A stretch of DNA of 20,488 bases from CAYHWW01 sp964360145 (lineage in GTDB: Bacteria > Bdellovibrionota > UBA1018 > CAYHWW01), in assembly GCA_964360145.1 (NCBI GenBank), contig CAYHWW010000044.1:1-20488 (forward strand), given 5' to 3'. Position 1 is the stretch's first letter; every line of letters begins with the position of its first letter. Both the position numbers and the translations under genes were made by a program. Of the stretch, positions 1-7,757 are shown piece after piece. The notes under the pieces are model-generated. The model had not been told where the DNA came from. It did not search any database and was given only the letters and a program-made list of their open reading frames with translations.

Positions 1-13
1 TGACGTGCAAAAG

Positions 14-48
14 AAACGGTCGCAGCAGAGGTTGTGCTGCGACCGTTT
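14..48 (-). terminator. Hairpin terminator after ssrA
   Basis: A perfect 14-bp inverted repeat (14-27 with 35-48) encloses a 7-nt loop. Read on the minus strand it starts 4 nt after the CCA end of the tmRNA and is followed by TTTCTTTTG, as expected of an intrinsic terminator. The plus-strand side also ends in TTTTATT, so it could stop transcripts from both directions. Confidence 0.85.
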
Positions 49-51
49 TAT

Positions 52-399
52 TGGTGGAGCCGGGGGGAATTGAACCCCCGTCCGAAAAAGCTTTCATTGC
101 CGATCTACATGTTTAGCTTATGTTTTGAGTTGCCCTGTGAGCGTCCATAAACAAACTCTCACTGAGCCTGGTGGACTGTTGTTTCGCCGCCGTGCCGTCT
201 ACCGGAGCACGTCGACTATCCCAGATCATGGCGGCTCTTCCGAAATCCTGGGAGAATCTCGGGGAACCGTCGCTAGCTTATATTAAGCAGCAAGTGCAAC
301 TGGTTCAGCAGTTACGATTTTGAGGCAGTTTTACGAGGCCTACCTCACCTCGACATGCACGAACAACTTCCACTTCTCCGTCGAAACCGTGACGGCCCC
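52..399 (-). ncRNA. ssrA: tmRNA (transfer-messenger RNA)
   Basis: This 348-nt RNA rescues stalled ribosomes with SmpB and tags incomplete proteins for proteolysis. Its 5' end GGGGCCG pairs with CGGCTCC before the CCA at the 3' end, giving a 7-bp acceptor stem with one G-U pair. The T arm carries GGGTTCAATTCCC, and the 5' domain has the conserved TTTCGACGG. Pseudoknot 1 can be drawn (GAGG with CCTC, then GAGGTAG with CTGCCTC) just before the resume codon, in the same order as in E. coli. CCA is encoded, and the two-piece permuted form is ruled out because both halves lie in normal order. A hairpin terminator follows directly. Confidence 0.97.
283..309 (-). other. tmRNA tag reading frame
   Basis: Downstream of pseudoknot 1 and the segment AAAATCGTAACT, the frame reads GCT GAA CCA GTT GCA CTT GCT GCT TAA, a tag of AEPVALAA. 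The ALAA end is the expected protease degron. The resume codon was placed by alignment with the E. coli tmRNA around the pseudoknot. The tag has only 8 residues and lacks the common AND opening. An upstream resume point in the same frame is possible but less likely. Confidence 0.8.
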
Positions 400-413
400 T
401 TTCAGCCTTAGAG

Positions 414-441
414 ATATAACCCCATTACACAGACGGCGCAA
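414..441 (-). promoter_or_regulatory. Possible ssrA promoter
   Basis: Only 25 nt separate the tmRNA 5' end from the stop of the upstream gene, so a private promoter must overlap that gene's last codons. TTGCGC (436-441) and TTATAT (414-419) with a 16-nt spacer are the best match, leaving a short 5' leader for processing. The -35 box is poor, and co-transcription with the upstream gene is an alternative. Confidence 0.35.
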
Positions 442-1684
442 CCGTTCGTACGCGCACCGCGGTGCCGGAGCCCCAAAGCCGATAGGCTCGCTTCTTACCG
501 AGAGGCGCCTCAATCTCATAGGGCTTCAACGTGAAGGAAAGCCCGATGATGCCATGGGCCCCCGACTTAAAAGCCCGCGCCACAAGCTCCCGCGTAAGAA
601 CATCAGTCTCGTCTTCGAGCCTGCCGCTCTTGGGGTCTTCGGCGATCTCGTTGGGCACGATTTTCGAGACCGTGATGGCGGTGAGGATGCGCGTCACCTT
701 GTAACCCTCGATCTGATCCAGATTGGTGGCGAAGAGCTCTTTTTCCGTCTTGGGCTCGGCGCCCATGTCCTTCACGTCTTCTGAATGGAGCTGCATGTTC
801 TCCGCAGTGAAAAGCACATTATCGAAATCACTGTCAGACACTCCGGGGGTCTTTGCCTTGAAAATCTCGCTGGATAGCCCGATTTCGATGTCATCCACGA
901 CGTCCCGCAGCTTCATGGCAAGACTCACCGCCGCGAACTCTGAAATTTTGGGCACCAAGAGCTTGCCGCCCTTCATCTGCACCTCGATGTCCGCGAACTG
1001 CACACCGTAATCTTCCGCGGACAGAGCGTCTTTGATGCGGGCCACGACCTTCTCGCTGTTCACGAATGCCGCCATGAGACTAAAGGCCGGTGACGCCTCG
1101 ATGCAGGGGTGACCGATGGCGAATTTCTCACCGAACTTTTTCAGCGCATCCATGTTTTGAGTGCCCTTGGGCGCCACCCTCGCGGCCAAGGAGTGCTGGG
1201 AATTCGGTGACGGCGCCACAACGGGGGCCTCGCCGTCGCTGGTGGGGGGCTCCTCCGCTGGAGGAGGCAGCGGCTCAACCTCCAGGGCCGGCGCCGCCAT
1301 TTGGGGCTCCGCGGGCAAATCATCCAGAGGCACTGGCGTCTCGGGCTCCGCGGGGGGCGCATCCACCATCAGGACGTCCGCTGGTAGCTCACCACCGAAG
1401 TCCAAACCCTCAAGGCCCGTCACCGACTCACCCGCGGGCGGCGGTGGAATACTCATGTCCGGCGACGCGAAGCTGCCACTGCCCTGGGACAGGGGCACTG
1501 GCGCCGCGGCAGCCGCCCGTGACAGATCCTCAAGGCTCCCGAAGTCCGCGTCGGTCACTGACTCAGCGGGGGGTTGCTCCACCAAGGCGCCGCCGTCAGC
1601 GGGCTCCGGCAAAGGTTCCCGCCGCGCCAAGTCGAAGAGTGACGTCATGTCCTTCTTCTCTTTAGGGTTTTCCTCGGAAGCCAT
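425..1684 (-). CDS. Protein with disordered N-terminus and YbjQ-like C-terminal domain
   Basis: The 419-aa product has no signal peptide or membrane segment, so it is probably cytoplasmic. Residues 1 to about 175 are low complexity, rich in Pro, Ala, Glu and Asp, and probably disordered. Residues about 180-300 look folded but are unassigned. Residues about 315-415 resemble the YbjQ/UPF0145 fold: an entry segment LFATNLDQIEGYKV, a helix ending SGAHGIIGLSF and a last strand GSGTAVRV. Family members form ring-like oligomers of unclear role, so no function is assigned. The start at 1684 has GAGGA directly beside the ATG, an unusually short spacing; Met13 (1648) is an alternative. The divergent crcB start is only 18 nt away, so any promoter must overlap one of the genes. 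It lies just upstream of ssrA. Confidence 0.75.
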   Translation of the reverse strand: MASEENPKEKKDMTSLFDLARREPLPEPADGGALVEQPPAESVTDADFGSLEDLSRAAAAAPVPLSQGSGSFASPDMSIPPPPAGESVTGLEGLDFGGELPADVLMVDAPPAEPETPVPLDDLPAEPQMAAPALEVEPLPPPAEEPPTSDGEAPVVAPSPNSQHSLAARVAPKGTQNMDALKKFGEKFAIGHPCIEASPAFSLMAAFVNSEKVVARIKDALSAEDYGVQFADIEVQMKGGKLLVPKISEFAAVSLAMKLRDVVDDIEIGLSSEIFKAKTPGVSDSDFDNVLFTAENMQLHSEDVKDMGAEPKTEKELFATNLDQIEGYKVTRILTAITVSKIVPNEIAEDPKSGRLEDETDVLTRELVARAFKSGAHGIIGLSFTLKPYEIEAPLGKKRAYRLWGSGTAVRVRTVAPSV

Positions 1685-1702
1685 TCCTCGTATCTTATCA
1701 TT

Positions 1703-2077
1703 ATGACTCCCTTTCTTTACGTGGGCATTTTTGGCCTCCTGGGCTGCTTGGCTCGCTACGGCGTGGGCCGCGCCGCCCTTGCCGCGGGTTGGGCTGCTCC
1801 TTCCGCCACCCTCACCGTGAACCTGCTGGGGTCGCTGGCCATCGGATTCATCGCTGCCCTCAGCAAAGCCCAGCCCTCGCTATTGCTTTCCCCGCACCTG
1901 GCCACGGGGCTCATGGTGGGCTTCCTCGGTGGCTTCACCACGTTTTCCGCATTCAGCTTGGAGCTCCTCGTCATGACGCAAGGGGGCAGACTCACCGCTG
2001 CCTTGGCCTACGCTGTCATCTCCCCTACCCTCGGACTAATTGCAGCTCTCGTGGGTTACCGACTTGCCGGAGGCTAA
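1703..2077 (+). CDS. crcB: Fluoride ion channel CrcB/Fluc
   Basis: This small inner-membrane channel exports fluoride and works as an antiparallel dimer. The 124-aa product has the usual family length and four hydrophobic segments. It shows the family signatures TVNLLGS (38-44, with the conserved Asn40) and GFLGGFTTFSAFSLE (73-87, the Phe-box and Ser/Thr track that line the pore). The first ATG after the 18-nt divergent gap was taken as the start; there is no obvious Shine-Dalgarno. There is no room for a fluoride riboswitch in the intergenic gap. The nucleotidase gene follows 23 nt after the stop, so co-transcription is likely. Confidence 0.95.
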   Translation: MTPFLYVGIFGLLGCLARYGVGRAALAAGWAAPSATLTVNLLGSLAIGFIAALSKAQPSLLLSPHLATGLMVGFLGGFTTFSAFSLELLVMTQGGRLTAALAYAVISPTLGLIAALVGYRLAGG

Positions 2078-2100
2078 GGGTCCGTGTTGAATATGAGGCC

Positions 2101-4104
2101 ATGAGCGCTTCCTTCGGTAGGCTTCTGATCTCTTTCATCTTTGTCGCCTTCGGCGTGGCCACCACCGCGGGCTGCAACGACAGGCCTGTGCGGCTCACCA
2201 TCCTGCACACCAACGATATACACTCCACACTCAGGGCCCCGAAAGAGAACCCCTACGGCCTCGGAGGCCTCGCTCGCCTCAAGACCCTCATCGACACGCG
2301 GAAGAGCATCCACGGAAGCCAGCCCACGCTGTTGCTGGACGCTGGCGATTTTTCTGAAGGCAACATCGTCTACTCCATCGACCAAGGGCGCTCCATGGTG
2401 AACGCCCTCACCCGCATGGGTTACGACGCCACGGTGTTGGGCAACCATGATTTCCTGGATGGGCCCCAGTCCCTCCTCGAAATGCTGGCATTCTCGCCAC
2501 GGGTGTCCGTGCTGACCGCTAACCTCAACGTCGAGGGGTTCCCCAACGGCCGCCGCCTCCAGGAAGAGCTCCTGCCCTATAAAGTGTTCCGCTTTGGTGA
2601 CCTCGCCGTGGGCGTCATCGGCCTCACGACCTTCGAGTTCACCTACGCCTCCTACATGGAGCCGGTGAAAATCACCGACCCCGTGCCCGTGGCCACCGCC
2701 CTTGCCCAGACCATGCATGCCCAGGGCGTGCAGGCCATTATCCTCCTTTCCCACAACAGCATCGAGTACAACAAGACGCTCGCGCGCCAGGTACCCTGGG
2801 TCACCGCTGTCATCAGCGGCCACTCCCACGTGAAAACCCCAGAACCCGTGTTCGTGCGCAACGCCGGCCGCGACGTGCCCGTGGTGGAAGCCGGCAAATG
2901 GGGCGGCTTCCTAGGTGAGCTCAACCTCGACATCGTCCCCAAAACGGGCACAACCACTTACGTATCCTACACGCTGCACCCGGTGGCGCCTCACCTCCCT
3001 GAGAATCCTTCCATCAAACAGATGGTGGATGACATCGAAAACCGTATCCGCAGCCGCTTCGGTCGAGATGTCTACGCGGACCACGTCGCCCACACCGACG
3101 ATTGGCTCCCTCATGTGGAAGACCGTGAGTCCACTCTCTCCAATTTCCTAGCTGAGTCCTACCGCACGGCCATCGGCACTGACATTGCCTTCGACGTAGC
3201 GAGCCTCCAGGGCCTGGGCCTCACCCCCGGCGATATTACAACCGCGGATGTTTATAACCTCATGCCGCATATCCCCTCCCGCCACACCGGCGCCACCTGG
3301 ACGCTGAAGCGCTTGACGCTGACGGGCCGCGAACTTGAGGTGGTGCTGAACCTCTGGGTCGGCATCGGCAACTACGACATTCCCATCACCGGCCAACTTT
3401 CCATGGCCGGCGTGCAGCTGACCGCTCAACCCGCGGGTCTTAACCCCGTGCGAGGCCTGCTCGTGGGCGGCGAACCGCTCAATGCTGGCCGCGACTACAC
3501 GGTCGCCCTCCATGATGGCTTCCTCCTCATCCTCATGCTCGTCAACGATCGTGTCCACCTGGGCCTCAACCTCTCCCGGGTGGAAGATTCCGGCGTCGAA
3601 GCCTGGCAAGCCGCCGCCCGCACCCTCTATCAACAGGGAGTGTTTAGAGCCGCGAATCACGCCCCCGGCCGCAATCTGCGTTATCTCATGCCCGACCTCG
3701 CCTGGAGCGAGCACGCCGCACGGTGGGAGCGCCAGCCCACGGGCGCCGTGCGCATGACCGTGCCCGTGCGCAACGTGGGCATGGAGACCATGCCAAGCGC
3801 CGCCCGTGCCATCGTTAAAGTGGGACCGCTCAACGACTACGCCCGGGAAGGCACCGCGCTGGAATCGCTCACGCCCCTCAACACCACAATCACCATCCCC
3901 GCTCTGGCCCCTGGGGAAGAAGCCTTGGTGGACATCATCTGGACTAACCCCTCCCTCCTGCCCGGCGTACAGGCCGTGGAGTTCTCGTTGGCGGACCATG
4001 GCACCTATGACCGGAACCGCACCAATGACCGTTTCCGCCTCCACATCACTCGCCCTGCTGTCGTTCGCCGTGCCTCCCTCGCCAATCCGTCATGGTACAA
4101 GTAA
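2101..4104 (+). CDS. 5'-nucleotidase/metallophosphoesterase lipoprotein
   Basis: This is a 667-aa UshA/YfkN-type phosphoesterase, probably hydrolysing nucleotides or related phosphate esters outside the cytoplasm. It begins with a lipoprotein signal peptide with lipobox TAGC (Cys25). The metallophosphatase core shows HTNDIH (Asp39, His41), LDAGDF (Asp83), LGNHDF (Asn115, His116, Asp117), SHN (His218) and GHSH (241-243), the complete set of metal ligands. A 5'-nucleotidase C-terminal domain spans about 320-510. A further region of about 120 residues at the C-terminus looks like a beta-sandwich of the CARDB type (inference). The start at 2101 was chosen because it begins directly with the signal peptide; the open frame extends upstream only inside crcB. 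Its last 13 nt overlap the glycosyltransferase gene. Confidence 0.9.
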   Translation: MSASFGRLLISFIFVAFGVATTAGCNDRPVRLTILHTNDIHSTLRAPKENPYGLGGLARLKTLIDTRKSIHGSQPTLLLDAGDFSEGNIVYSIDQGRSMVNALTRMGYDATVLGNHDFLDGPQSLLEMLAFSPRVSVLTANLNVEGFPNGRRLQEELLPYKVFRFGDLAVGVIGLTTFEFTYASYMEPVKITDPVPVATALAQTMHAQGVQAIILLSHNSIEYNKTLARQVPWVTAVISGHSHVKTPEPVFVRNAGRDVPVVEAGKWGGFLGELNLDIVPKTGTTTYVSYTLHPVAPHLPENPSIKQMVDDIENRIRSRFGRDVYADHVAHTDDWLPHVEDRESTLSNFLAESYRTAIGTDIAFDVASLQGLGLTPGDITTADVYNLMPHIPSRHTGATWTLKRLTLTGRELEVVLNLWVGIGNYDIPITGQLSMAGVQLTAQPAGLNPVRGLLVGGEPLNAGRDYTVALHDGFLLILMLVNDRVHLGLNLSRVEDSGVEAWQAAARTLYQQGVFRAANHAPGRNLRYLMPDLAWSEHAARWERQPTGAVRMTVPVRNVGMETMPSAARAIVKVGPLNDYAREGTALESLTPLNTTITIPALAPGEEALVDIIWTNPSLLPGVQAVEFSLADHGTYDRNRTNDRFRLHITRPAVVRRASLANPSWYK

Positions 4105-5327
4105 AACGCGCCAGTGCCCTGATTTTTATGCTGCTAGCAGCGTATCTCATCGGACGTTTCAGCCTGGGGCCATGGCGCGGCAAAGACCGTATCCCCACGG
4201 ATTTCACAGTATTCCGTACCGCGGTGACCCGCTATTTCGCCCACGAGCCCGTGTATCGGCCTACGGAGAGCTCGCCCTTCAAATACTCGCCAGCTTTTCT
4301 AGCAGTGGTGGCACGTCCCCTGGCCTGGGGCAGCCCCCGCGTAAGCTGGGCCAGTTACAGTGCCTTCGGCATCCTGGCCTGGTGCCTGGCCTGTTTTGCT
4401 TTTATCCTGAAGAGCCACCCCCTGGTGCGCAATGTTCAGATCTGGCTCGGGGCGCTCGCCATGGGCATCGTGGTCTCATGGCACGGAATGCTGGAGCACC
4501 TGTCCTACGGCCAATCGGATTTTCTTGTGGCCGCCGCCATCACCGGTGTTTACCTGCTGACCCCCGGGCCTCGGCGCAAAATGCACCGAGGGCGCATCAT
4601 GGTCGGCGGGGCCCTCATCGCGTTGGCCCTCAGCATCAAACCCGCGGCAGGGCTCTTGCTTCTGGGGCTCGCCTGGGATGCTGAGCTGGGCATGCTCGCC
4701 GCTGGCGCCGCCATGACCGCGGCACTGTATTTACTCACCGCCGTGGCCCTGTGGTTCGACGCTGTGCCCTGGTCGCTGACAACCCTCATGGGGCAATGGC
4801 TCACGAGCCTCGCGCGGCAACCGGCGGAACTTTTTGGCGGCAATCTCACCCAAGGCTTGGGCCCCACTTTGGCTCGCTGCTTGAACCACCCAGAATGGAG
4901 CGAAACCTTCAGCAGGGGCTTCTTCCTGGGCGGCATCGCCCTCTTCGCCGCATGCCTGGCACGGGGAGTGTTCCGTCGTCGGGAGGCTGAAGCCCAACGT
5001 TCACCGTTCGAGACCTTGCAAAAGCTCGCTGCATCCATGGGGGTGTACCTCCTGTGCAACCCCCTCTCTTGGCGTTGGAACACTTTTCTGTGGCTTCCCA
5101 TGGCCTATTTCGTGTTTTTGAATCGCAAGTCCCTCAAGCCCGTCTTGTTCAACAGCATGCTCCTGGGCTTCGCATTGTTGGCGATGCTTTCCCAGACCTG
5201 GATGGCCCACCTCATCGGCGTCAAAGAGGTCGATGAGATGTCCCGCTGGGGCGTCTATGGTTGGGCCTCGCTGCTCCTCACCACCGCTGTGATCTTGGCC
5301 CTTGATCCCGTGCGGCGCTCGCGTTAA
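4092..5327 (+). CDS. GT87-like (DUF2029) membrane glycosyltransferase
   Basis: The 411-aa protein is strongly hydrophobic, with roughly nine to ten membrane segments. It matches the pattern of GT-C polyprenyl-phosphate-sugar mannosyltransferases of family GT87/DUF2029. An early loop TDFTVFRTA contains Asp37, a candidate catalytic acid; a lumenal motif FKYSPAFL (63-70) corresponds to the common YPP/YSP box; and SYGQSDFLVAAA matches the GQ-N/D segment. Such enzymes transfer a lipid-linked sugar on the periplasmic face of the membrane, but donor and acceptor cannot be read here. The gene starts 13 nt inside the preceding nucleotidase gene and ends 10 nt before the oxidoreductase gene, so the three are probably one transcript. 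Confidence 0.8.
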   Translation: MVQVKRASALIFMLLAAYLIGRFSLGPWRGKDRIPTDFTVFRTAVTRYFAHEPVYRPTESSPFKYSPAFLAVVARPLAWGSPRVSWASYSAFGILAWCLACFAFILKSHPLVRNVQIWLGALAMGIVVSWHGMLEHLSYGQSDFLVAAAITGVYLLTPGPRRKMHRGRIMVGGALIALALSIKPAAGLLLLGLAWDAELGMLAAGAAMTAALYLLTAVALWFDAVPWSLTTLMGQWLTSLARQPAELFGGNLTQGLGPTLARCLNHPEWSETFSRGFFLGGIALFAACLARGVFRRREAEAQRSPFETLQKLAASMGVYLLCNPLSWRWNTFLWLPMAYFVFLNRKSLKPVLFNSMLLGFALLAMLSQTWMAHLIGVKEVDEMSRWGVYGWASLLLTTAVILALDPVRRSR

Positions 5328-5337
5328 TTCCGTCTCC

Positions 5338-6402
5338 ATGAGCGCAAAACGTCGCGGTGCCATCGTGGGTCTTGGATTTATCTCTGGCAAGGGTCATCTG
5401 CCGGCCTATCTGGAACGAAAAGACGTCGAGATCGTCGCCGTGGCGGACATTGCCCCCGGGCGACGGGACTTTGCCCGCAGTGCGCTGCCCCACGCCCGCA
5501 TCTACGACACCTTCGAGCAGCTCCTCGCCACGGAACGGGCCTTGGATTTCGTTGATATCAGCACGCCACCGGTGCACCACGCGCCCTATGCCATGAAGGC
5601 GCTCAAAGCGGGGCTCCACGTACTGTGCGAAAAACCGCTGACGGTGTCCCTGGATGAGGCGAAAGAACTGCTGATGGCGGCGGTTGCAGCCCAGCGCGTG
5701 GTTTTCCCATGCCATAATTACAAGCATGCGCCCGTGGTGCAGGCCGTGAGCAAGGTCATCGCCGATGGCGAGATCGGCGACGTCACGTCCCTCGTCATGA
5801 ACACCTTCCGCACCACCCATGCTAAAGGCGTGAAGGAGTGGGACACGGACTGGCGCCGCAAAAAAACGGTGTCCGGCGGCGGCATCGCCATGGACCATGG
5901 CAGCCACACCTTCTATCTCACCTTTGATTGGTTGCGATCGTTGCCCACGGCGGTCACCGCCAAAATGACGACGCGGGACAAGCAGTGGGACACCGAAGAT
6001 AATTTCTCCTGCACCCTCACCTATCCCACGGGCCAGGCCACCTGCCACCTGTCTTGGACCGCGGGCACCCGCAAGGTGCTCTACGTGGTGCAGGGTACCC
6101 GTGGCGCCATCATGGTGGATGACGACGACATCCAAGTATTGAGCGGCATCACCCAGCTCGAGAGCACCGGCGTTTCCACGGGCACACGCCGCTTCTCAGT
6201 GGCATCCCACTGGGGCGACGCCAGCCACGTGGACTGGTTCAACTCCATGTTCGATAAGTTCGTGGGTTGCATCCAGCGCGGTGAGTGGGTGAATGCCGAA
6301 CTGCGCGAAGCTTACATGTGCGTGCAGATCATCATGAAGGCCTACGAATCATCCGCTGAGGGCTGCCGGGAATTGGCACTGGCGCCGGTACCGGTCAGAT
6401 GA
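5338..6402 (+). CDS. Gfo/Idh/MocA family oxidoreductase
   Basis: This 354-aa NAD(P)-dependent sugar-type dehydrogenase is cytoplasmic. The N-terminal Rossmann fold starts with IVGLGFISGKGH (9-20), and CEKPL at 97-101 contains the family Glu-Lys-Pro with the catalytic Lys. The C-terminal domain has GGGIAMDHGSH (180-190), supplying the conserved Asp186 and His190. The substrate is unknown, but linkage to a GT87-like transferase suggests sugar or sugar-nucleotide chemistry (inference). The ATG at 5338 was chosen over an upstream TTG at 5302 because the Rossmann strand begins directly after it and it avoids overlap with the previous gene. No clear Shine-Dalgarno is visible. Its last 8 nt overlap the convergent lipoprotein gene. 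Confidence 0.9.
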   Translation: MSAKRRGAIVGLGFISGKGHLPAYLERKDVEIVAVADIAPGRRDFARSALPHARIYDTFEQLLATERALDFVDISTPPVHHAPYAMKALKAGLHVLCEKPLTVSLDEAKELLMAAVAAQRVVFPCHNYKHAPVVQAVSKVIADGEIGDVTSLVMNTFRTTHAKGVKEWDTDWRRKKTVSGGGIAMDHGSHTFYLTFDWLRSLPTAVTAKMTTRDKQWDTEDNFSCTLTYPTGQATCHLSWTAGTRKVLYVVQGTRGAIMVDDDDIQVLSGITQLESTGVSTGTRRFSVASHWGDASHVDWFNSMFDKFVGCIQRGEWVNAELREAYMCVQIIMKAYESSAEGCRELALAPVPVR

Positions 6403-7018
6403 CTCGGCAGCGGCTCAGCTCCTGGCTCTCACTGCGGTCTTCGTAGGGCTCGGACTGCGCGCTGTAGTCAGCTACGGATTCCACCACGGTGTCGCCGCTG
6501 CGGTGGGCGGTGAACGCCCCCTCCAAGACGGTCTTCATCATGCGCACGGTAACTCGGCGCCGTTGCAGCCCTGGGCAGTCGAAGTGGAAACGATTTCCCC
6601 GCTCATCCCCCTGGCGGCACCAACCAAAACCTGCACAGACGTAGAGCCCCTCTTCCGCGAGAATGCTGATGAGCTGTTCGCGATAAGTGCCTGCGAAGCC
6701 CGTGGGCTGGCTCACGACGCGGGGGTCCAAGGCGATGGTGCCTTCACCCTGAGGGGTTGCGCTGCGCGGTACTTGCAGCTCGAAGTTTTCTTGATTGGCA
6801 TCGGTGAGGCGCACCGTGGCATGGGTGTCGTTCCAATTCCACAGCGTGAGAGTGGCCGGGCCCGAGGCCACGTTGCGGCTCTGGCCCTCACGATTTTGGA
6901 GCACCAGGGCTTTGTTCGGCAACACCGTCAACGTCCCCGCCACGGGGTGCATACACCCCACGGCCAGCGAGGAAACCACAAGAGCCCAAGCCAGGAACAC
7001 CGCGTTTTTATAGAGCAT
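6395..7018 (-). CDS. Small putative lipoprotein of unknown function
   Basis: The 207-aa product has a signal peptide with lipobox AVGC (Cys22) and is probably lipid-anchored. The rest is mainly beta-rich without a recognised domain; it carries Cys residues near YVCAGFGWC and FHFDCPG that could form disulfides. Its 3' end overlaps the end of the convergent oxidoreductase gene by 8 nt, leaving no room for a terminator. The upstream vapC stop is 47 nt away, so it may also be reached by vapBC transcription. No Shine-Dalgarno is visible before the ATG at 7018. No function is assigned. Confidence 0.7.
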   Translation of the reverse strand: MLYKNAVFLAWALVVSSLAVGCMHPVAGTLTVLPNKALVLQNREGQSRNVASGPATLTLWNWNDTHATVRLTDANQENFELQVPRSATPQGEGTIALDPRVVSQPTGFAGTYREQLISILAEEGLYVCAGFGWCRQGDERGNRFHFDCPGLQRRRVTVRMMKTVLEGAFTAHRSGDTVVESVADYSAQSEPYEDRSESQELSRCRVI

Positions 7019-7064
7019 GCAGATACGCTGGTGGCCGCGGTCGGAAGCGTCAAGACGCAGGGTG

Positions 7065-7457
7065 TTAGGGCCCGAGCGTCACCCCAAGCACCTTGCTGGC
7101 ATCCTGAAAATCATTCTGATTTAACGTCCAAAGATCACATCCGAAACGTCGGGCAAGCACGGCGATCATGACATCGTGGCCGTGGCGAGAAGCGCCGAGA
7201 CCCAATCGAGCCAAGGTATCCCCCGCACGCCAATGATCATCTTCCGACGGGACGAGTACCCGCCGATTCCTGCGGAAAGGCTCCAACAAAGCACGCACTG
7301 CCACATCGGACTCCCTGGTACGACCGCCAGCGAGAAGCTCCAAAGCCACCGTAGCGGGCATCAAAAGCATCCGGTGGCGGATTTTCTCCCGCAGCTCGCT
7401 CTGATGCCCCCGCAAGAACTCCACCCAAACGCTTGTATCAAGAACCAGTGGCTTCAT
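7065..7457 (-). CDS. vapC: VapC-type PIN-domain ribonuclease toxin
   Basis: The 130-aa protein has the length and layout of type II VapC toxins, Mg-dependent RNases that cut tRNA or rRNA. The acidic active-site set is present: Asp7 in LVLDTSVWVE, Glu40 in ALELLAG, Asp95 in HDVMIAVLA and Asp116 in TLNQNDF. Nothing indicates inactivation. The ATG overlaps the antitoxin stop as ATGA, the usual coupling for these pairs. The cellular target cannot be inferred from sequence. Confidence 0.92.
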   Translation of the reverse strand: MKPLVLDTSVWVEFLRGHQSELREKIRHRMLLMPATVALELLAGGRTRESDVAVRALLEPFRRNRRVLVPSEDDHWRAGDTLARLGLGASRHGHDVMIAVLARRFGCDLWTLNQNDFQDASKVLGVTLGP

Positions 7458-7618
7458 TTTGCACTGAAGTCTGGTACCGCGCCAAAGGCTTCATCGATGG
7501 CCTGGGATATCTCTTCGTTGGCCAGAACCATTTCAAGAGCACGGTCCACGGCTTGCGTGTCTGTGGGCACACCAAAGATTTTACGAACACGCTCAAGCTT
7601 GTGGGCATCCATGTCCAT
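7454..7618 (-). CDS. vapB: VapB-type antitoxin
   Basis: The 54-aa protein beginning MDMDAHKLERVRKIFGVPTD resembles short VapB-like antitoxins with a ribbon-helix-helix-type DNA-binding N-terminus (TDTQAVDRALEMV) and a C-terminal tail ending in Phe-rich FGAVPDF that likely wraps the toxin. It overlaps vapC by 4 nt. The open frame extends upstream to 7774, but that part covers the promoter and the hisS start, so the ATG at 7618 (or Met3 at 7612) is preferred. The pair probably represses its own promoter. Confidence 0.88.
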   Translation of the reverse strand: MDMDAHKLERVRKIFGVPTDTQAVDRALEMVLANEEISQAIDEAFGAVPDFSAK

Positions 7619-7631
7619 GGTTTTCCGAGTT

Positions 7632-7647
7632 CTCGCGCTGGCGCGAG
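7632..7647 (-). repeat. GC hairpin in the vapB leader
   Basis: CTCGCGC and GCGCGAG form a perfect 7-bp inverted repeat with a 2-nt centre, 13 nt upstream of the vapB start codon. It could be a second operator half or an RNA hairpin next to the ribosome site. Confidence 0.5.
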
Positions 7648-7671
7648 GGCGTCTTGCGGAGCGAGCGTTAC

Positions 7672-7692
7672 GTATCATACATACGATTATAC
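7672..7692. promoter_or_regulatory. Probable VapBC operator
   Basis: This is a 21-bp near-palindrome of the form GTATxATx7ATxATAC, with a shorter perfect repeat CGTAT-5-ATACG at 7671-7685. It covers the -10 box and the expected start point of the vapBC promoter, where a VapBC repressor complex would block transcription. Confidence 0.6.
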
Positions 7693-7714
7693 ATTTTATA
7701 TGCATATCAGTCAA
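7686..7714 (-). promoter_or_regulatory. Sigma70 promoter of vapBC
   Basis: On the minus strand TTGACT (7709-7714) and TATAAT (7686-7691) are separated by exactly 17 nt, a near-consensus promoter. It sits in an AT-rich patch within otherwise GC-rich DNA and would start transcription near 7679, about 60 nt before vapB. Confidence 0.88.
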
Positions 7715-7757
7715 TGCCCCTTGCCCTTTTCCCCACTGCGCCGTATTTTCAGGGCAC

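Noticed and set aside
1685..1702. Fluoride riboswitch upstream of crcB
   Set aside because: Only 18 nt separate crcB from the divergent gene, and nothing in the flanking coding sequence resembles the riboswitch pseudoknot.
3148..4044. 298-aa open frame on the minus strand
   Set aside because: It is antisense to the 5'-nucleotidase C-terminal part and has no recognisable domain.
5278..6135. 285-aa open frame on the minus strand
   Set aside because: It lies wholly opposite the Gfo/Idh/MocA gene, which has clear family motifs; the antisense product is His/Gly-rich as expected of a GC-rich shadow.
7176..7757. N-terminal extension of hisS
   Set aside because: It would cover vapBC on the other strand and precede the conserved HisRS N-terminus; the ATG at 7758 has a Shine-Dalgarno.
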